The notes beneath the pieces are model-generated. The model searched no databases and was not told where the DNA came from. It saw nothing but the letters and a program-made list of their open reading frames with translations. Source: Vandiemenella viatica (lineage: Eukaryota > Arthropoda > Insecta > Orthoptera > Morabidae). Taken from it: a stretch of 64,000 bases of DNA. Shown one piece after another: positions 33,774 through 44,918 of this stretch. Every line of letters begins with the position of its first letter. Within the stretch, counting starts at the first letter, position 1. The stretch is taken from positions 184,352,437-184,416,436 of the forward strand of contig JARYHS010009186.1 in NCBI GenBank assembly GCA_031002005.1, written 5' to 3'. The position numbers and the translations under genes are program-made.

Positions 33774-34017
33774 TTTTTTTTTTTTTTTTTGCTTTATACC
33801 TCGTGTACGTCGAGAGCATTGGAGGCGGGATGGAACTGGCATCAAGGAACGGGAAGGAATTCCGCCATGGCCTTTTGAAGGTATCTTCCCGGCACTCGCC
33901 TGGAGTGATTTGGGGAAACTTTGGAAAACCCAAATCTGGATGCCCGGATGGGGATTCGAACCCGCGTCCTCCCGATTGCGATGCCACAACGTTAACCGGT
34001 CACCCACCAAGCTCGGT
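33774..34017 (-). mobile_element. SINE-A copy, full length
   Basis: Minus-strand copy: head ACCGAGCTTGGTGGGTGACC, box B GGTTCGAATCCCC (complement at 33950-33962), body with CCAGATTTGGGTTTTCC, 3' end running into a run of T on the plus strand (33774-33790). Mildly diverged. No unambiguous target duplication. Confidence 0.88.
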
Positions 34018-34194
34018 CTGGCTCTTCTATGTGTTTTTGAAGAAGACGGCAGAGTGACCATCTACATATCAACACAATCTGATGATAAGTTCGTGAAGAT
34101 TTTATTACAGCGTTAATGTTTTGAAGGTTAAGCATAGGATAGGTTCAAGAGTGGTTACTTGTCGGTGAGTGTAACATCCTTCGTTTGGTGGTGT

Positions 34195-34425
34195 GGATTT
34201 ACGTCTCGTCAAAGTCCAGGTCGTTAAAGGCTGGAAAGAAGTGGGGATGAGGCACTGGAAGAAACTCGGTCATGATCTTTTGGAGTAACCATGCAGGCAT
34301 TCACCTGGAGTAATTTCGGAAAACCATTGAAAACTCAAATCTGGATGGCCGGTCAGAGAATCAAACCCGCGTCATCCCTAACGCGAGGCCAGAGCGTTAC
34401 CACTCACCCACCATGTTCGCTCTAT
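34195..34425 (-). mobile_element. SINE-A copy, older
   Basis: The complement shows GGTTTGATTCTCTGACCGGCC (decayed box B), CCATCCAGATTTGAG and TTACTCCAGGTGAATGCC. The 3' end has GACGAGACGTAAATCC. No target duplication seen. Confidence 0.8.
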
Positions 34426-34599
34426 TTAATTGTATCTCTTTTGCCTAATATTGCGGACCGAAACACTTTTCTTGCACCACAAACGTATCAGAAGAGTGAA
34501 ATCAAATTTTTCCACACCATAAAATAAGTTTTTATTAGTTCGCGCTAAAGCAGCAGCAATTAAATCCACACATTTGATGGATTTTTTCTGCTTTTAGCT

Positions 34600-34782
34600 T
34601 TACGCATCGTCAATGCTTAGGTCATCAGAGGTGGAAAAGTACTGCTGGCAAGTAATGGGATGGAATTCGGCAATGGCCTTTTGGGAAAAACGACGGAAAA
34701 CCCAACTCTGAATGGTTTGACGGAGATTCGAACACGCTTCCTCCCAGATACGAGGTCTCCCACCACGCTATGCTACACTTAG
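34600..34782 (-). mobile_element. SINE-A copy, internally deleted
   Basis: The complement shows CGTGGTGGGAGACCTCG, TTCGAATCTCCG (box B) and GTTGGGTTTTCC. The segment between TTTTCC and AAAAGGCCATTGCC is missing (about 45 bp), then ATTCCATCCCATTAC. Third minus-strand copy within 1.1 kb. Confidence 0.75.
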
Positions 34783-35039
34783 GGCATTGTCTTGATTTGA
34801 GCTAAGATGAGAGTCTTTCAGCGAATTGCTTGAAAACTATGCTCACTATGCTTCAGCAAACATACCAAGTAAAACGTATGGAAGGATGCAAAAATGTGTA
34901 TACTATTTTGACTGTCTGACTGATTATAGATAGTTGGGAATGACTTTTGAGTAACCTCTAAAGGATAAACAAGCGTGTTGGTTTTTCCATCATTTTCTCG
35001 CAGCAGCGATTAGCCGTTGTAAACTGACCTGCACCCCGG

Positions 35040-35240
35040 ACGTGTTGTGTGGGTGCGCGTTGAAGGGCGAGACGGCGCATGCGCAGTGGGGGCGCTGGTC
35101 CAGCCAGGCTGTAGGGCGGCCTGCTGCAGTGCCAGTCGACAGGCGAGCCAGTCTGCAGCACAGGCAGGTAGGTGGCTCCACCGGCGGCTCCCACCTGCTT
35201 ACACCGCTCCTCCGTGTTGATAGCCGTCATCAGCTAAGTC
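35040..35240. promoter_or_regulatory. Isolated CpG-rich patch with NRF-1/EWG-type site
   Basis: About 200 bp of strongly GC- and CpG-rich DNA inside AT-rich surroundings. GCGCATGCGC at 35075-35084 is the core of the NRF-1/erect-wing binding palindrome, typically found at promoters. CAGGTAGGT at 35166-35174 would be a good splice donor for a plus-strand first exon. There is no TATA box. Open frames exist on both strands but match nothing I know. A promoter with a non-coding first exon is the most attractive reading; a GC-rich transposon fragment is the alternative. Confidence 0.4.
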
Positions 35241-37049
35241 ACGCCTAAGATCACTGTATCCAAGGATATGCATTAGATCTACTTCGATACAAACTTCTCA
35301 ACAATTTTTGGCATATGAGTTTTGTTTTTTCACTGTTCAGCTGTCACTACCAAGCTTCTTTGAAAAATCTGCTTTTTATTTCGTTATACAGTATTTTATA
35401 ATAGTATCTATAGTCCCAGTCATAAACTTACCGCTGCTAGCCGGTCACCGTATTTTTAAAAGAAATAAAATATACACGTTTATTTTTCCCGCTACGTCTG
35501 CAAGGTGACAACCTTTTAGATTGTATCTTAGACTTATTCAAGGTGCTACAAGACCTGTTATATGTGCTTTGAATATTTAATTCATTGTTCTGAATGCACC
35601 TGAAATTTTCAATATATTTTGTGATTCTGTATTTACCGATACAACATACTGACAGAAAAAATGTTTTTACGCTTGCAGGAATTTGCTCCAAATATTTTCA
35701 TCTATTAGGAACTACTGTACCCCTGTCGCACAAAAAGCTTTTGTCTTTCGTGTTTTTCATCCTCAGTGTCAAGTTAGATAATTGCAAGCCGTGTATTTTT
35801 TAGAGAGTTTCTTATTCATTCATTTTTGAAAGTAATCGGTAAAATTGTAGATTATCAATTAAAATAAGTCTTCAACTTTGATTACATACACCTTACAGCA
35901 ACGATAGTTTCATGTTACCAACGAACGTCTCTTTTAGTATTGCTGAACAAGCCTTTATTTGCTTCAGATAACCTACATCTTATATTTACTAGTATCGTCA
36001 ATTACATTCCCAATTCCTTTGTACCAGAGTCATCGTTTTTCGATATACTCAGTCATTACTAAAATCGAATTAAAGTTCACGGTCGAGATCACTAAATAAA
36101 GGTCGAGTTGTGAGGACTATTGACAAATTAATTTGATTCCTATTTTATATTTACTATCTTATACAATTTAGCCCTTTACAGATTTGTCATGATCCAAAAT
36201 ATTCTCTCTGTTACTGATGGAAATAAAACCAATTGATTGTAAACATACAACAGTTCTCTCATTTCGTGACAAGTTTCAACGATATTTACCAAAGAAATAA
36301 TTTCTTCCTTCTCTTATCTTTTAGTTTATTAACTGGAGGACAAATACGGAAGGTTTACAGTACAAAACAAATGCTACTTAAAACTGTTTTAAGTTTAAGC
36401 TAAACTTACTTAACGCAGAACATAATTGTGTATCTGTAAACAATATTTTTACTTTGTTTAATCTACTTCAACCTATATGATTGGAGTGAATTAATGAATA
36501 ATTATCATCAATATATTTGCTGTTTAGATCGGAATAATTTATATAAAAATGACAATTTTAATATGTCCTTGACACAAATTATTTATACCACACATATCCC
36601 ATTAATATTAAGTTTTCAGTGTGTGGCAGTTTACTTCCAAAACACTATGACTGTAATACTGACTACTTAAATCTATATTACATTCCTATGGGTGCAATTT
36701 TTTTAGATTTGTAAGTAAAATAAAGGGCACTGAATTAATTGACTTCTGTTGATGTAAAAATAATATTTATTCTATGATTGTTGAAACAGCTGGCTAGGAT
36801 GGGATCTAATTTTTGGTTAGCATGTTAATGGCTATGCATTAGTGTAAAAATTGTACTGTTTTGGATAAAGTTAATTCTCACCGATTGCGTCGTTAATGCA
36901 TTATTTCAGTTTAGTCGATTCTTTTCGGGTGCTGCAGGTTTGTCGAAAATGATTATCAACATCTAAACTGAGTGTGTGTGTGTTCACTACGTTAGGCGCG
37001 TACATGTGTGTTTTAATTGCGGCTTACCAATTTTGACATTTGGTATTTG
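35241..37049. other. 1.8 kb AT-rich, no recognised feature
   Basis: Follows the CpG-rich patch. It contains no recognised repeat, which is unusual in this window and would fit intronic or regulatory sequence, but I see no direct sign of function. Confidence 0.35.
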
Positions 37050-37282
37050 TTTTTTTAATTATGGCTTCACGCCTCGTAGACGTCGAGGTCATTAGAGGCG
37101 GGATGGGACTGGGGAAAAGGAGTGGGAAGGAATTCGTCCACGGCCTTTTGAAGGAAGCATTCGCCTGGAGTGATTTGAGGAAACCATGGAAAATCCAAAT
37201 CTGGATGCCCGGACGGGGACTCGAGCCGACGTCCTCCCGAATGCCAGGCCACAGCGTTAACCACTCACCTACCAAGCTCGGT
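37050..37282 (-). mobile_element. SINE-A copy, full length
   Basis: The complement begins ACCGAGCTTGGTAGGTGAG, has box B GCTCGAGTCCCCG, then GGATTTTCCATGGTTTCC and AAGGCCGTGGACG, and ends GACCTCGACGTCTACGAGGCG. It lacks a short body segment (the ATGCCGGG part). No clear target duplication. Confidence 0.85.
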
Positions 37283-37767
37283 GGTAGTGTTATTGTATTG
37301 ACTCTAATAAAAAAAGAGAAATTTAATTTAATGCAATTCTACCAAATGTTTGTTTAAATAATAGATCATTTTGTAAAATTCGCCTTTTCTGAAGTAAAAC
37401 AACGATTGTCTGATTTTCTTAACTGTAATGGACATTATGTCAACAAGGTAAAACGCTCATGCCACCTTTAACAGCTCAGGACAATGAGGATGAAATTCAA
37501 CAACAAAACAATGATTTCACAAAAGTGAAAGTTGCTGCAATAATTTTGAGTGTGGTGGCCGAATCATCCCTTACATTAGCGCAAGACATTCGTCTACTCA
37601 GAATTTGGCAGTTCACGCTCGAAGTTACTATCAGAATTCTTTAAAAAGGAATAATTAACACAGAATATAGCGGAATCGCTAAAACTTTTTGTCAGTTCTC
37701 AAGACCTAATTTTTAGTGTGTAGTTTAGTAGTTACTTGATCCGCAACTATATATAATTAATATAATT
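37283..37767. other. Spacer
   Basis: A 61-codon open frame (37459-37644, +) starts MPPLTAQDNEDEIQQQNND. It is not recognised and has no supporting context. Confidence 0.35.
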
Positions 37768-38795
37768 GCAATGGAGTGCTCGCTCCGGTGGCAATCTCCC
37801 TACGCACCCCCCTTTCTCCATTCCTCTTCCAACCTACTTTTACCCTCTACTAATTTTTACTTTAAATTCCTTCCGTATTTCAGGTAAATTATTCATTACT
37901 TCTCTTGGAAATTTATTCCAGTCCCGCACACCCTTTCTTATTAAAGAACATTTTCCCACATCCTTATTCCTGAAATCAAGTTCCAGCTTGTGGTTATGGT
38001 CAACCTCACCCTTCCAAGCACAACTCTTAATTTTTTCCACCAATATCTTTCCATGCCTCATAAGCTTTGTACACTCCCATGATTCTCTTCACCCTCCTTC
38101 TATTCGCCATTCAATCGCACTCCAGCTTCTTTATCATATTAGTAACCGATTTTGTTCTGCGGTAATTTCCAAAAACAAATCTGTCAGCCGTCCACTGCAA
38201 CCCCTCCAACTCCTGTATTTGAAACTCAAAATGTGGATCCCAAACTACACCACTATATTCTAGCAGTGGTCTGACCAAAGTTTTGTGCCCCAATTCCTTT
38301 ACTTCTCTAGTGCATCCCCTCATCACTCTTTCCAACAGGCGAAGGATTTTGAACCCTTACCCTACTACCGTCCAATGTGTCCTGCCCAGTTAAGTTTGCT
38401 ATCAAATGTTATGCCAAGATATTTACATTTCGAGTCTTCGATAAGTAGCTCCTTCCCCGCTTTACAATCGTAATCAACATTTAGCTTTTTATCTGTGTAC
38501 CTAATAAGCTGGCTCTTCTTTGCATTTATCTTTATCCCATGTTTACTTACCGAGCTAGTTATCCCATCTAGATTATCCTACAGCTGTTTACAGTCTACTG
38601 TTGTTTTAATCCTTTTATACAACATTATGTCATCTGCATACAATCTAACTTCTGACAGTAAACCATTAACATAATTATTCATTAGAATAACCAATAACAA
38701 TGGTCCCAATACACTACCCTGTGGGACTTCCATGATCACTTCTACTTCTTTTGATACTGCCTTTCCTACCCTAACTATTTGATATTGGTGTCAAG
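37768..38795 (-). pseudogene. LINE-A, longest copy, includes the RT catalytic box
   Basis: On the minus strand: VRVGKAVSKEVEVI, then VPQGSVLGPLLL (RT motif B) near 38730, RLYADDIMLYKRIK with the catalytic YADD at 38629-38640, a stop near 38585, then GIKINAKKSQLIRYTDKKL, KCKYLGITFDSKLNWAGHI, a stop, LLERVMRGC, LVRPLLEYSGVVWDPHF, a frameshift and RHGKILVEKI..FRNKDVGK..WNKFPREVM. The 3' UTR runs to CCACCGGAGCGAGCACTCCATTGCAA at 37768. Intact enzymes of this group copy their own RNA at a nicked target. This copy lacks the endonuclease and the RT N-terminus and has several stops. Confidence 0.92.
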
Positions 38796-39379
38796 TTGCT
38801 GTAAATATATTTATGAATCTTCAGTACTTTGATGGTGAGTATTGCATTGTAATAGACTTTCTTCTCATTTAAAGTATGTTATATAGAGATGGCTACCTAT
38901 TTCTTCGGATTAAAACAAAAAAAAAGTCACAATCATCAGATATATGATATTAAATTAATTAAAAGTACATTTAACTATGTAAAAAACCAACAACACATTT
39001 CTTAATGAACGCTGCAGATGATGGAAAAAACTGAATATGAAGACAAAAATTATAACATATGATGCAGATCATTGAGGGTGTTGGTCATGAGGTGTATTTT
39101 GTGATAAAATGTTTATCTCAATGTACGAAGAGGCGAAGGACTGCATTAAACAAGTCGAGAGAAAAAAATAATTAAATTTTTGTATTGGTATATATACAGA
39201 GGCATAAATCCGTTTTTGTCACCTCTACAAGCAATTTGAATTTATATGATAGAGGTAACATAGTGAAAAAAAACGAATGCTGTTTCAAAATTCGTTCACC
39301 TGTAACCTCTATATACTTTACCACAAAAATGTTATGAAGCATTTTAAAAATTGAGAGAATATTTTCTACCGATATGTAA

Positions 39380-39419
<40 letters not shown>

Positions 39420-39629
39420 AAAACCTTACATGTTAGGATGAGCGTGTTAAGATGTCACCATACCGGATCTGGGAGGTACAATAAGACTAGGCTTGAGTCT
39501 TGATTCCCGCGTACCGTCCGTCCTGTTTCCGGTAAAAGTAAACTCGAGTGATCGTAATGACTCGGTGATAAGGTTTCTTATCGGTTGCGCAATCCGCCCC
39601 TATCATAGTCATCGAGCCTAACCTGGCAA
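38796..39629. other. Spacer with (TA)n microsatellite
   Basis: Contains an alternating TA run at about 39380-39413 followed by a run of A. No other feature recognised. Confidence 0.6.
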
Positions 39630-39805
39630 TCCTACCGGGTATACGGAACCTACAGTCTGACATGGAATTCAAATCCTGGAAGCGCCTTGGCGCACTCCTC
39701 TCAGCACAGAAAGCTGTGCTAGAGGTGAAGGTCGGGTTAAGGGCCTATGAAAATACCCACTGATCTTCAGTCAAACGCCTTATCCACTGAACCCCCAGAC
39801 CGATG
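39630..39805 (-). mobile_element. SINE-C copy, tRNA-Phe-like head
   Basis: The complement begins GGTCTGGGGGTTCAGTGG (box A-like) followed by ATAAGGCGTTTGACTGAAGATCAG. GACTGAAGATC is the anticodon arm of tRNA-Phe (anticodon GAA). Then come GGGTATTTTCATAGGCCC, TTAACCCGACCTTCACC and GTCAGACTGTAGGTTCCG. The body from GGTATTTTCAT onward is shared with a second copy at 54.2 kb, which establishes it as a repeat. Transcription class is inferred from the head. Confidence 0.65.
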
Positions 39806-42800
39806 TTTTCGGCGGTTTTCCGCTCATCAAGGCAAGTGCTGGGACGGTCCACAATATTTGCCTCATAACCTACATATTTCATAAACAAAAATACGCTTAT
39901 CACATACAGAACATACTTACACTTTTCACGGACAGATGCCAATACAACATTTCTCCAATATATGTGGAAAGTAACAGGATACTACCACACTAATATTCAT
40001 AGGTAGTTTATGGTATGATCCTCCATGTGGAAGAGAGCATGGAGAGTAGCTGTGTGAAAAGCTGCCTTAAGGACAGAACACTGATGATTATGATGAACTG
40101 AATAAAATCAGATTCAAGATTGGTTTTACAACTTGCTGCAGCTACAAAATTTCATAATCGCATAATCATCACATGGTATCCAGTCAATGGGAGGGTCCGT
40201 TTTGAACACAAGCCTCTCTATTTCCCTCATCCTTCTCACCATCTCCGTTCCATTACCTTGGCTTTATCGTCTCCTGTTTTTTTCTACACTTGCTTCCACT
40301 CCTTTCAGCCATCTTCAGTATGGTCTTTTACTGCATCATTTACGATTTATCTCAATATAATGTATCTCTATCGATATTATAACCATCCCCATTCCCTTTA
40401 TGCCTCCATATTATTTTAGCGTGTCCATCTCTTTTCCATCTCACGAGAGTTCCACTTTTACTGTATCTGATGTTTATTCTACTGGATTCATTTTGCCGAT
40501 ATCATGATTCCTCACTGCCCTTGTTTATAAGGTATAAGTCAGGACAGAAACATAATATCCATTGTAGATTGTTCTCCTGGTTCGCTAAAGAAGAACCTTG
40601 CTCCAAATAAGGTTCCTGATACTTCTTAAAATGTTTATGCTCGTTGCTCACTTCCATTTACTTCACCATCATTCCTTACACCTTCCTCCAATAAACTTAC
40701 CAGATAATTGTACTTTGATCTTCTCTCCTTCTCAAGTAGTTCTTTTTATAAGTTTCTACTTTTTTCCTGTCTTGATCTTGTTATTATTTTCCTTCGAATT
40801 GTTATAATCTCACAATATCTACCCAATAAACTAACTGCCATTTTACTTCCAATTGTGTAGTTGTACAGATCATTAAGCCATCCAAAGCTTCGTGTTAAGA
40901 TAATGTTATGTAAGAATTATAGTATAGTCTAAGACAAATGTAAATTTATTTGACAGTAGAAATTATAGGCTATAACCACAAAGTAGTATCCCTAGAAAAA
41001 GACCGAGATGTTGCGAGAACAATTATTTGTACACAATAGAGGTTATGGAACAACTGTGTGATTATAATACACAAATGGAGTTTACTTTTTTAAAACTGTT
41101 TATAACATTTAAAAGGAGAAGAAAAGATTTGCATGAATTTTTTTCGAAGTCAAATGAAAGCGGAAAAATAAAAACCACTAATAATCAAATCGCAGCAGCT
41201 ATTAACGATAGATGTATCCAAAATTACAAACACTTCAACACATTTCTCATAGTAATGCTGTCGATAGTTTTATTCCTGCAGTGTTTTATCATGGAATCCA
41301 AAATTGACACTCAATATTTGAAAAACTACGTTTTAATAGTTTTAGTCATGGTATAAAGATATTTATCAGGGATTCAAAAACAATTTAAATTTAATCGAGT
41401 CTCGAGTAAACTTGTGACAAAAATATGTACAAGGAAGATTTGATATAACTTCTTCATCTATATATTCCAACATAAATTTCCCTACATCGCACATAGCCAT
41501 TTTTAAAAACGACCTGCCGACATTTTCAGTATTACCGTTCACTTCATAACACCGCATCACTGCTCAAGGAAAACTTTTTAGCTCAGAAACCTTTCCTGAG
41601 ATTGGGGGATAGAAACAACTGGAACTGGCAAACAGCACAGATGCTTCAGGAATCCCCATTTGAACTCATGAATTTATAAAAGGAATCTATTGAAGTGTGA
41701 AAGGCTGAGTTGTCTTAGTGAATCAGGATTTTCTGTTTACAAGATGCGTTCACTTTCTTTCAAACCTTACCTCATGTCCTGCAATAAATCTGCATGGTAC
41801 TTGCAGGTCATTCGACGAAAATTTATATTTCGTTCATTACAGACGGCATAAGGCTATTGCGTTTTGATACATTTTTCCTTCGTTAGGTGAAATTTTCACT
41901 TTGTTGACAAACGCTTGATTGTTCGTTATCCTCAGATATGAAATAATTGGCCTAATGAATCTAAAACAGTTAAGAATTGATGCAAAACATCCTTCATATT
42001 AGATTTGAAATACTACAAATATCTTTCCATGCCCACTTTTAAAGTAAGAGAAAGAACTGGTAGCAGACTTTTCCAGTTCATTCATTCTGTTAAACCAGAC
42101 AAACGTAGCAATCATTTACGAAACATATTTTTTCTTCAATTATTCCAAGTGCAGCCTTAAAATACTGTTATAGGCTACGTATTAATTCAAGGTTTATTAG
42201 GAATTCGTAAACTGCTTCTGTAACAGTTTCCATGGAACTAAACTAATTATATCACATCAGTCTCTATTTTGCTTAAATAATATTGTCTATTGAAAAACGT
42301 TTCGCATCATTCTTTGAAGTAATATTTATTATGTAAACAATCCTTACATTTTTATTTGTGTTAATACCGTATGTCGAGTTCACATTTTATGATCAATGAT
42401 GATAACTTCTCAAGTTTATTGAAGTCTGTCAGGCTGGGTTGAAATTAAAGAGATACCTTTTCCGTAACGTCATTTCCAGAAAAATCGTGTTAAGTCTTCG
42501 ACAAGCGGTCAGAGATGAAAACCTAGTCAACAGGTTTCCGAAAGTATTTCTTTTTCCCTTTCATTTTCGTGTTTATAATATGCAGTTTGATTAAAAGAAA
42601 TCAAAATCCCTTTGCATCCATCATTCGGATTCGGTGAAATGATACTCAGTGCTACTTAGAATACTTTTGAACGCTTCCGCATAGTTCGTTTAATCTCACA
42701 AGAAATGTATTACAAGTTTCTCTCTCTCTGTCTGTGTCACAGATTCAATTTAACTTGAAAATTGCAGTCGTAGTGAGCTGATGCGTATCAAATATTATGT

Positions 42801-43310
42801 AAATTACCCTCGAATAGTATTTCTTATCGATTACATCTGTCTTCACTTTGATTCTGGGCACCTTTGCTCAGATATGCTCCCTAGAACTAATCGTTTACTA
42901 TTTCGTTTACATTTAGAGAACTATACCGTAGCTTATTCCTTTCAACCGAAGTTAGTAACACATAACTTCTTGTTACTAATTGTTTGCGCCTGTTGTTGAT
43001 AGTTTAATCTGAGGCTGGCAACCAAAACCATAATGTTCAATCATATTTCGTAATTATACGGTATCAGTTATTTTCTTCTCGATGCATCGACGCAGTTAAA
43101 TTTTGAAATTTATAGATCTCTGTCTCCCTCCCCCTGTTTTTATTTATTTATTTACTTATTTTATTTTTATTTTTTGGCCGTATTACCGGCAGGACTTTTA
43201 GTTTCTTCATTCACTATTTATGTACGGTAGTCCTTCACGTAAAGAAATAAATGAGTGTCAGTAATTCATTCCATAGCGGTTTCTCATCAGAAAACTGCAT
43301 CCAAATGAGT
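39806..43310. other. 3.5 kb without a recognised repeat or gene
   Basis: The longest unexplained stretch. A 109-codon frame (41027-41356, +) starts MYTIEVMEQLCDYNTQ and ends in a hydrophobic segment (FLIVMLSIVLFLQCFI), but its lysine/asparagine/isoleucine richness is what AT-rich DNA gives by chance. No splice-consistent structure was seen. Low-complexity (TTTA)n lies at about 43138-43180. Confidence 0.35.
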
Positions 43311-43535
43311 TGCGCAGACTTCCGCGGTCGTTGTCGATATTATTTTGGTTGTCCGGGTTGAACCACGTCAATTAATAGAAACCTAACGTTTCGGCTATCA
43401 TTTTTTGGCCTTCTTTTGTCCTCTGAAAAAGCATCATTTTGTGTCCTTCTTCAGAGGACTGAAGAAGGCCACAAAATGGTGACCGAAACGTTAGGTTTCG
43501 ATAAATTGGCGCGGTTCAACCCGGACTACCAAATT
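43311..43535. mobile_element. Inverted pair of Penelope-type termini
   Basis: The left arm (minus orientation) starts TGCGCAGACTTCCGCGG, as at 31880, and runs through GGTTGAACCACGTCAA and CCTAACGTTTCGGC. The right arm (plus) mirrors it: CTGAAGAAGGCC, GACCGAAACGTTAGG, GCGCGGTTCAACCCGGAC. The dyad is centred near 43457 (CCTTCTTCAG-AGGA-CTGAAGAAGG). A hammerhead-like core is present in the right arm at 43459-43489. No coding sequence accompanies it. Confidence 0.8.
43459..43489 (+). ncRNA. Hammerhead-like motif, second copy
   Basis: CTGAAGA at 43459-43465, a weak stem II (GGCC..GGTGACC) and GAAAC at 43485-43489. Compared with the 31.9-kb copy, stem II has lost perfect pairing, so this copy is probably inactive. 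Confidence 0.45.
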
Positions 43536-43906
43536 AACGTAATACTGAAGTTACGAATTTGGTGTCCAGTTAATAAGAAAATCCATCAAGCGCAGTTTAG
43601 ACTACTCCGTCGTACACAGATTTTGTATTAAACTGAAATCACTAAAAAACTTATGGTAATAGGCGATTTTTAAATTAAAGTGCAATATAAGTTTTGCAGG
43701 ATTGTCTTTCAAATGGTATACATAAATCAAACAAAAAATCAGTTACAAATGTTAATAGGTATCAGCAGAAAATAAAAAATTTCAAAAGTAAGTATCCGCG
43801 AGACATTACTATCAGACTGTTGAAATTCTCTGTCGATTTTTATATACGTTTGTTATAGGAAAAAAAAATCTGCCGAAAATAAATTTCTTGAATAACTCAT
43901 TTAGTT

Positions 43907-44119
43907 TGATAAAAACTTCTCGGGTTTCAAGTCGCGTCAGAATTGAGCCGTCTGGCGACGTTTCGAAAGCTTGCACTGCTTCCATTGTCAAGCCCCCGAT
44001 TAACATTAACATTAACAGTAATGTTAAGCGGGGGCTTGACAATGGAAGCAGTGCAAGCTTCCGAAACGTCGCCAGACGGCTCAATTCTGACGCGGCTTGA
44101 AACCCGAGAAGTTTTGATC
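43907..44119. repeat. Near-perfect 213-bp palindrome of Penelope-like termini
   Basis: 43907-44006 and 44017-44119 are reverse complements with few mismatches and almost no loop (centre near 44013). Each arm holds AAACTTCTCGGGTTTCAAG, GAGCCGTCTGGCGACG and TTTCG, with a GGAAGC..GCTTCC stem followed by GAAAC. That is a hammerhead-type stem II and GAAA box, but the CUGANGA box reads TTGACAA and is lost. The sequence differs from the 31.9- and 43.3-kb termini, so it belongs to another Penelope-type or hammerhead-bearing family. Open frames in it are mirror images of one another. Confidence 0.85.
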
Positions 44120-44199
44120 AAGCATTGCCGCCGCGAAAACGTACATAATTATCTAACTTATTTAGTTGCTTTACAAAAACTATAAGCTCAGAAAGATAA

Positions 44200-44545
44200 C
44201 TATTGTTTTCCTGTAATCATGAGGAGTATAAATGTAAAGTTATTCCTGCAGCTCCTGCCGCTTCCCGTAGGATTCGCGTAGGCAGAGCTCCGCATTCCCA
44301 TTACAACTTTTGGCACAATAATGTAAGTGTCGGGGTCAGTGCCACGCTCCGGCCATTCTTTGCCTTCCCACACAGTTTCAGTACGGTACTCATTGGACAG
44401 CGGGCTGAAGGGGCCTGGGAAGCCGTACCGGATGTTTAACATCGAGGAAAAAACCTCGGCTTCGTAGGGGATCGAATATCGGTCGTTCATGCCGGAGTCA
44501 GGCGCTTTACCGCTTGAGCTACGCCGTGAGGAGGCTCGTAGCTGC
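44200..44545 (-). mobile_element. tRNA-headed repeat (SINE-E), single copy seen
   Basis: The complement contains CACGGCGTAGCTCAAGCGG and TAAAGCGCCTGACTCC, a tRNA D-arm/anticodon-arm, then TATTCGATCCCCTACGAAG (box B-like) and a non-tRNA body with TACGGCTTCCCAGGCCCC and GTGTGGGAAGGCAAAGAATGG. The GC-rich 115-codon frame on this strand is not a protein gene in my view. Family definition awaits other copies. Confidence 0.55.
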
Positions 44546-44786
44546 AAATTTTAAAAGAATATGTGGTTTTTAAAATAAAAAAGATGAATTATATTTATCA
44601 TGCAATAAACAGAAAACTTTAAACATTTTAAGAGTCAGCGGATTTTTAACTTTAATTTTGTAGCCATGTTGATTATTCTACGAACATTTTCTTTCAGCCC
44701 CCTACTAAACTCTTATTTTCACTTCTCATAATTTTTCAAATTTTCACTTTCTAATCGTGTTAAGGTAAGTAAGAACTAGTGTGTAG

Positions 44787-44918
44787 TTACAAGTTTCTAA
44801 GTTGAAGGGTTTAGACGTCGAGGAAGCTGTGACAGAGGCCATCAGACAGACGGAGAAGTGGACGACTTTACCAGGTTTCCGTTTTTTATTCAGAAGGTAT
44901 GGCACAGTAAGAAAATGA
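44787..44918 (+). other. Coding-like stretch, possible exon fragment
   Basis: A 43-codon frame without a start reads SKLKGLDVEEAVTEAIRQTE and continues KWTTLPGFRFLFRRYG before TGA at 44916-44918. Its composition (Glu, Arg, Thr, balanced codons) is more protein-like than the surrounding chance frames. TTACAAG precedes it as a weak acceptor. Not recognised; could be host exon, transposon relic or chance. Confidence 0.25.

Noticed and set aside
35042..35248. GC-rich open frames in the CpG-rich patch
   Set aside because: Open in several frames on both strands as expected from composition, with no recognisable domain; treated as regulatory candidate instead.
40120..41356. Possible host genes from 66-109 codon frames
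   Set aside because: Composition is that expected from AT-rich chance frames; no domains, splice structure or conservation evidence.
43812..44185. Four similar protein frames on opposite strands
   Set aside because: Mirror images produced by the palindrome; no independent evidence of coding.
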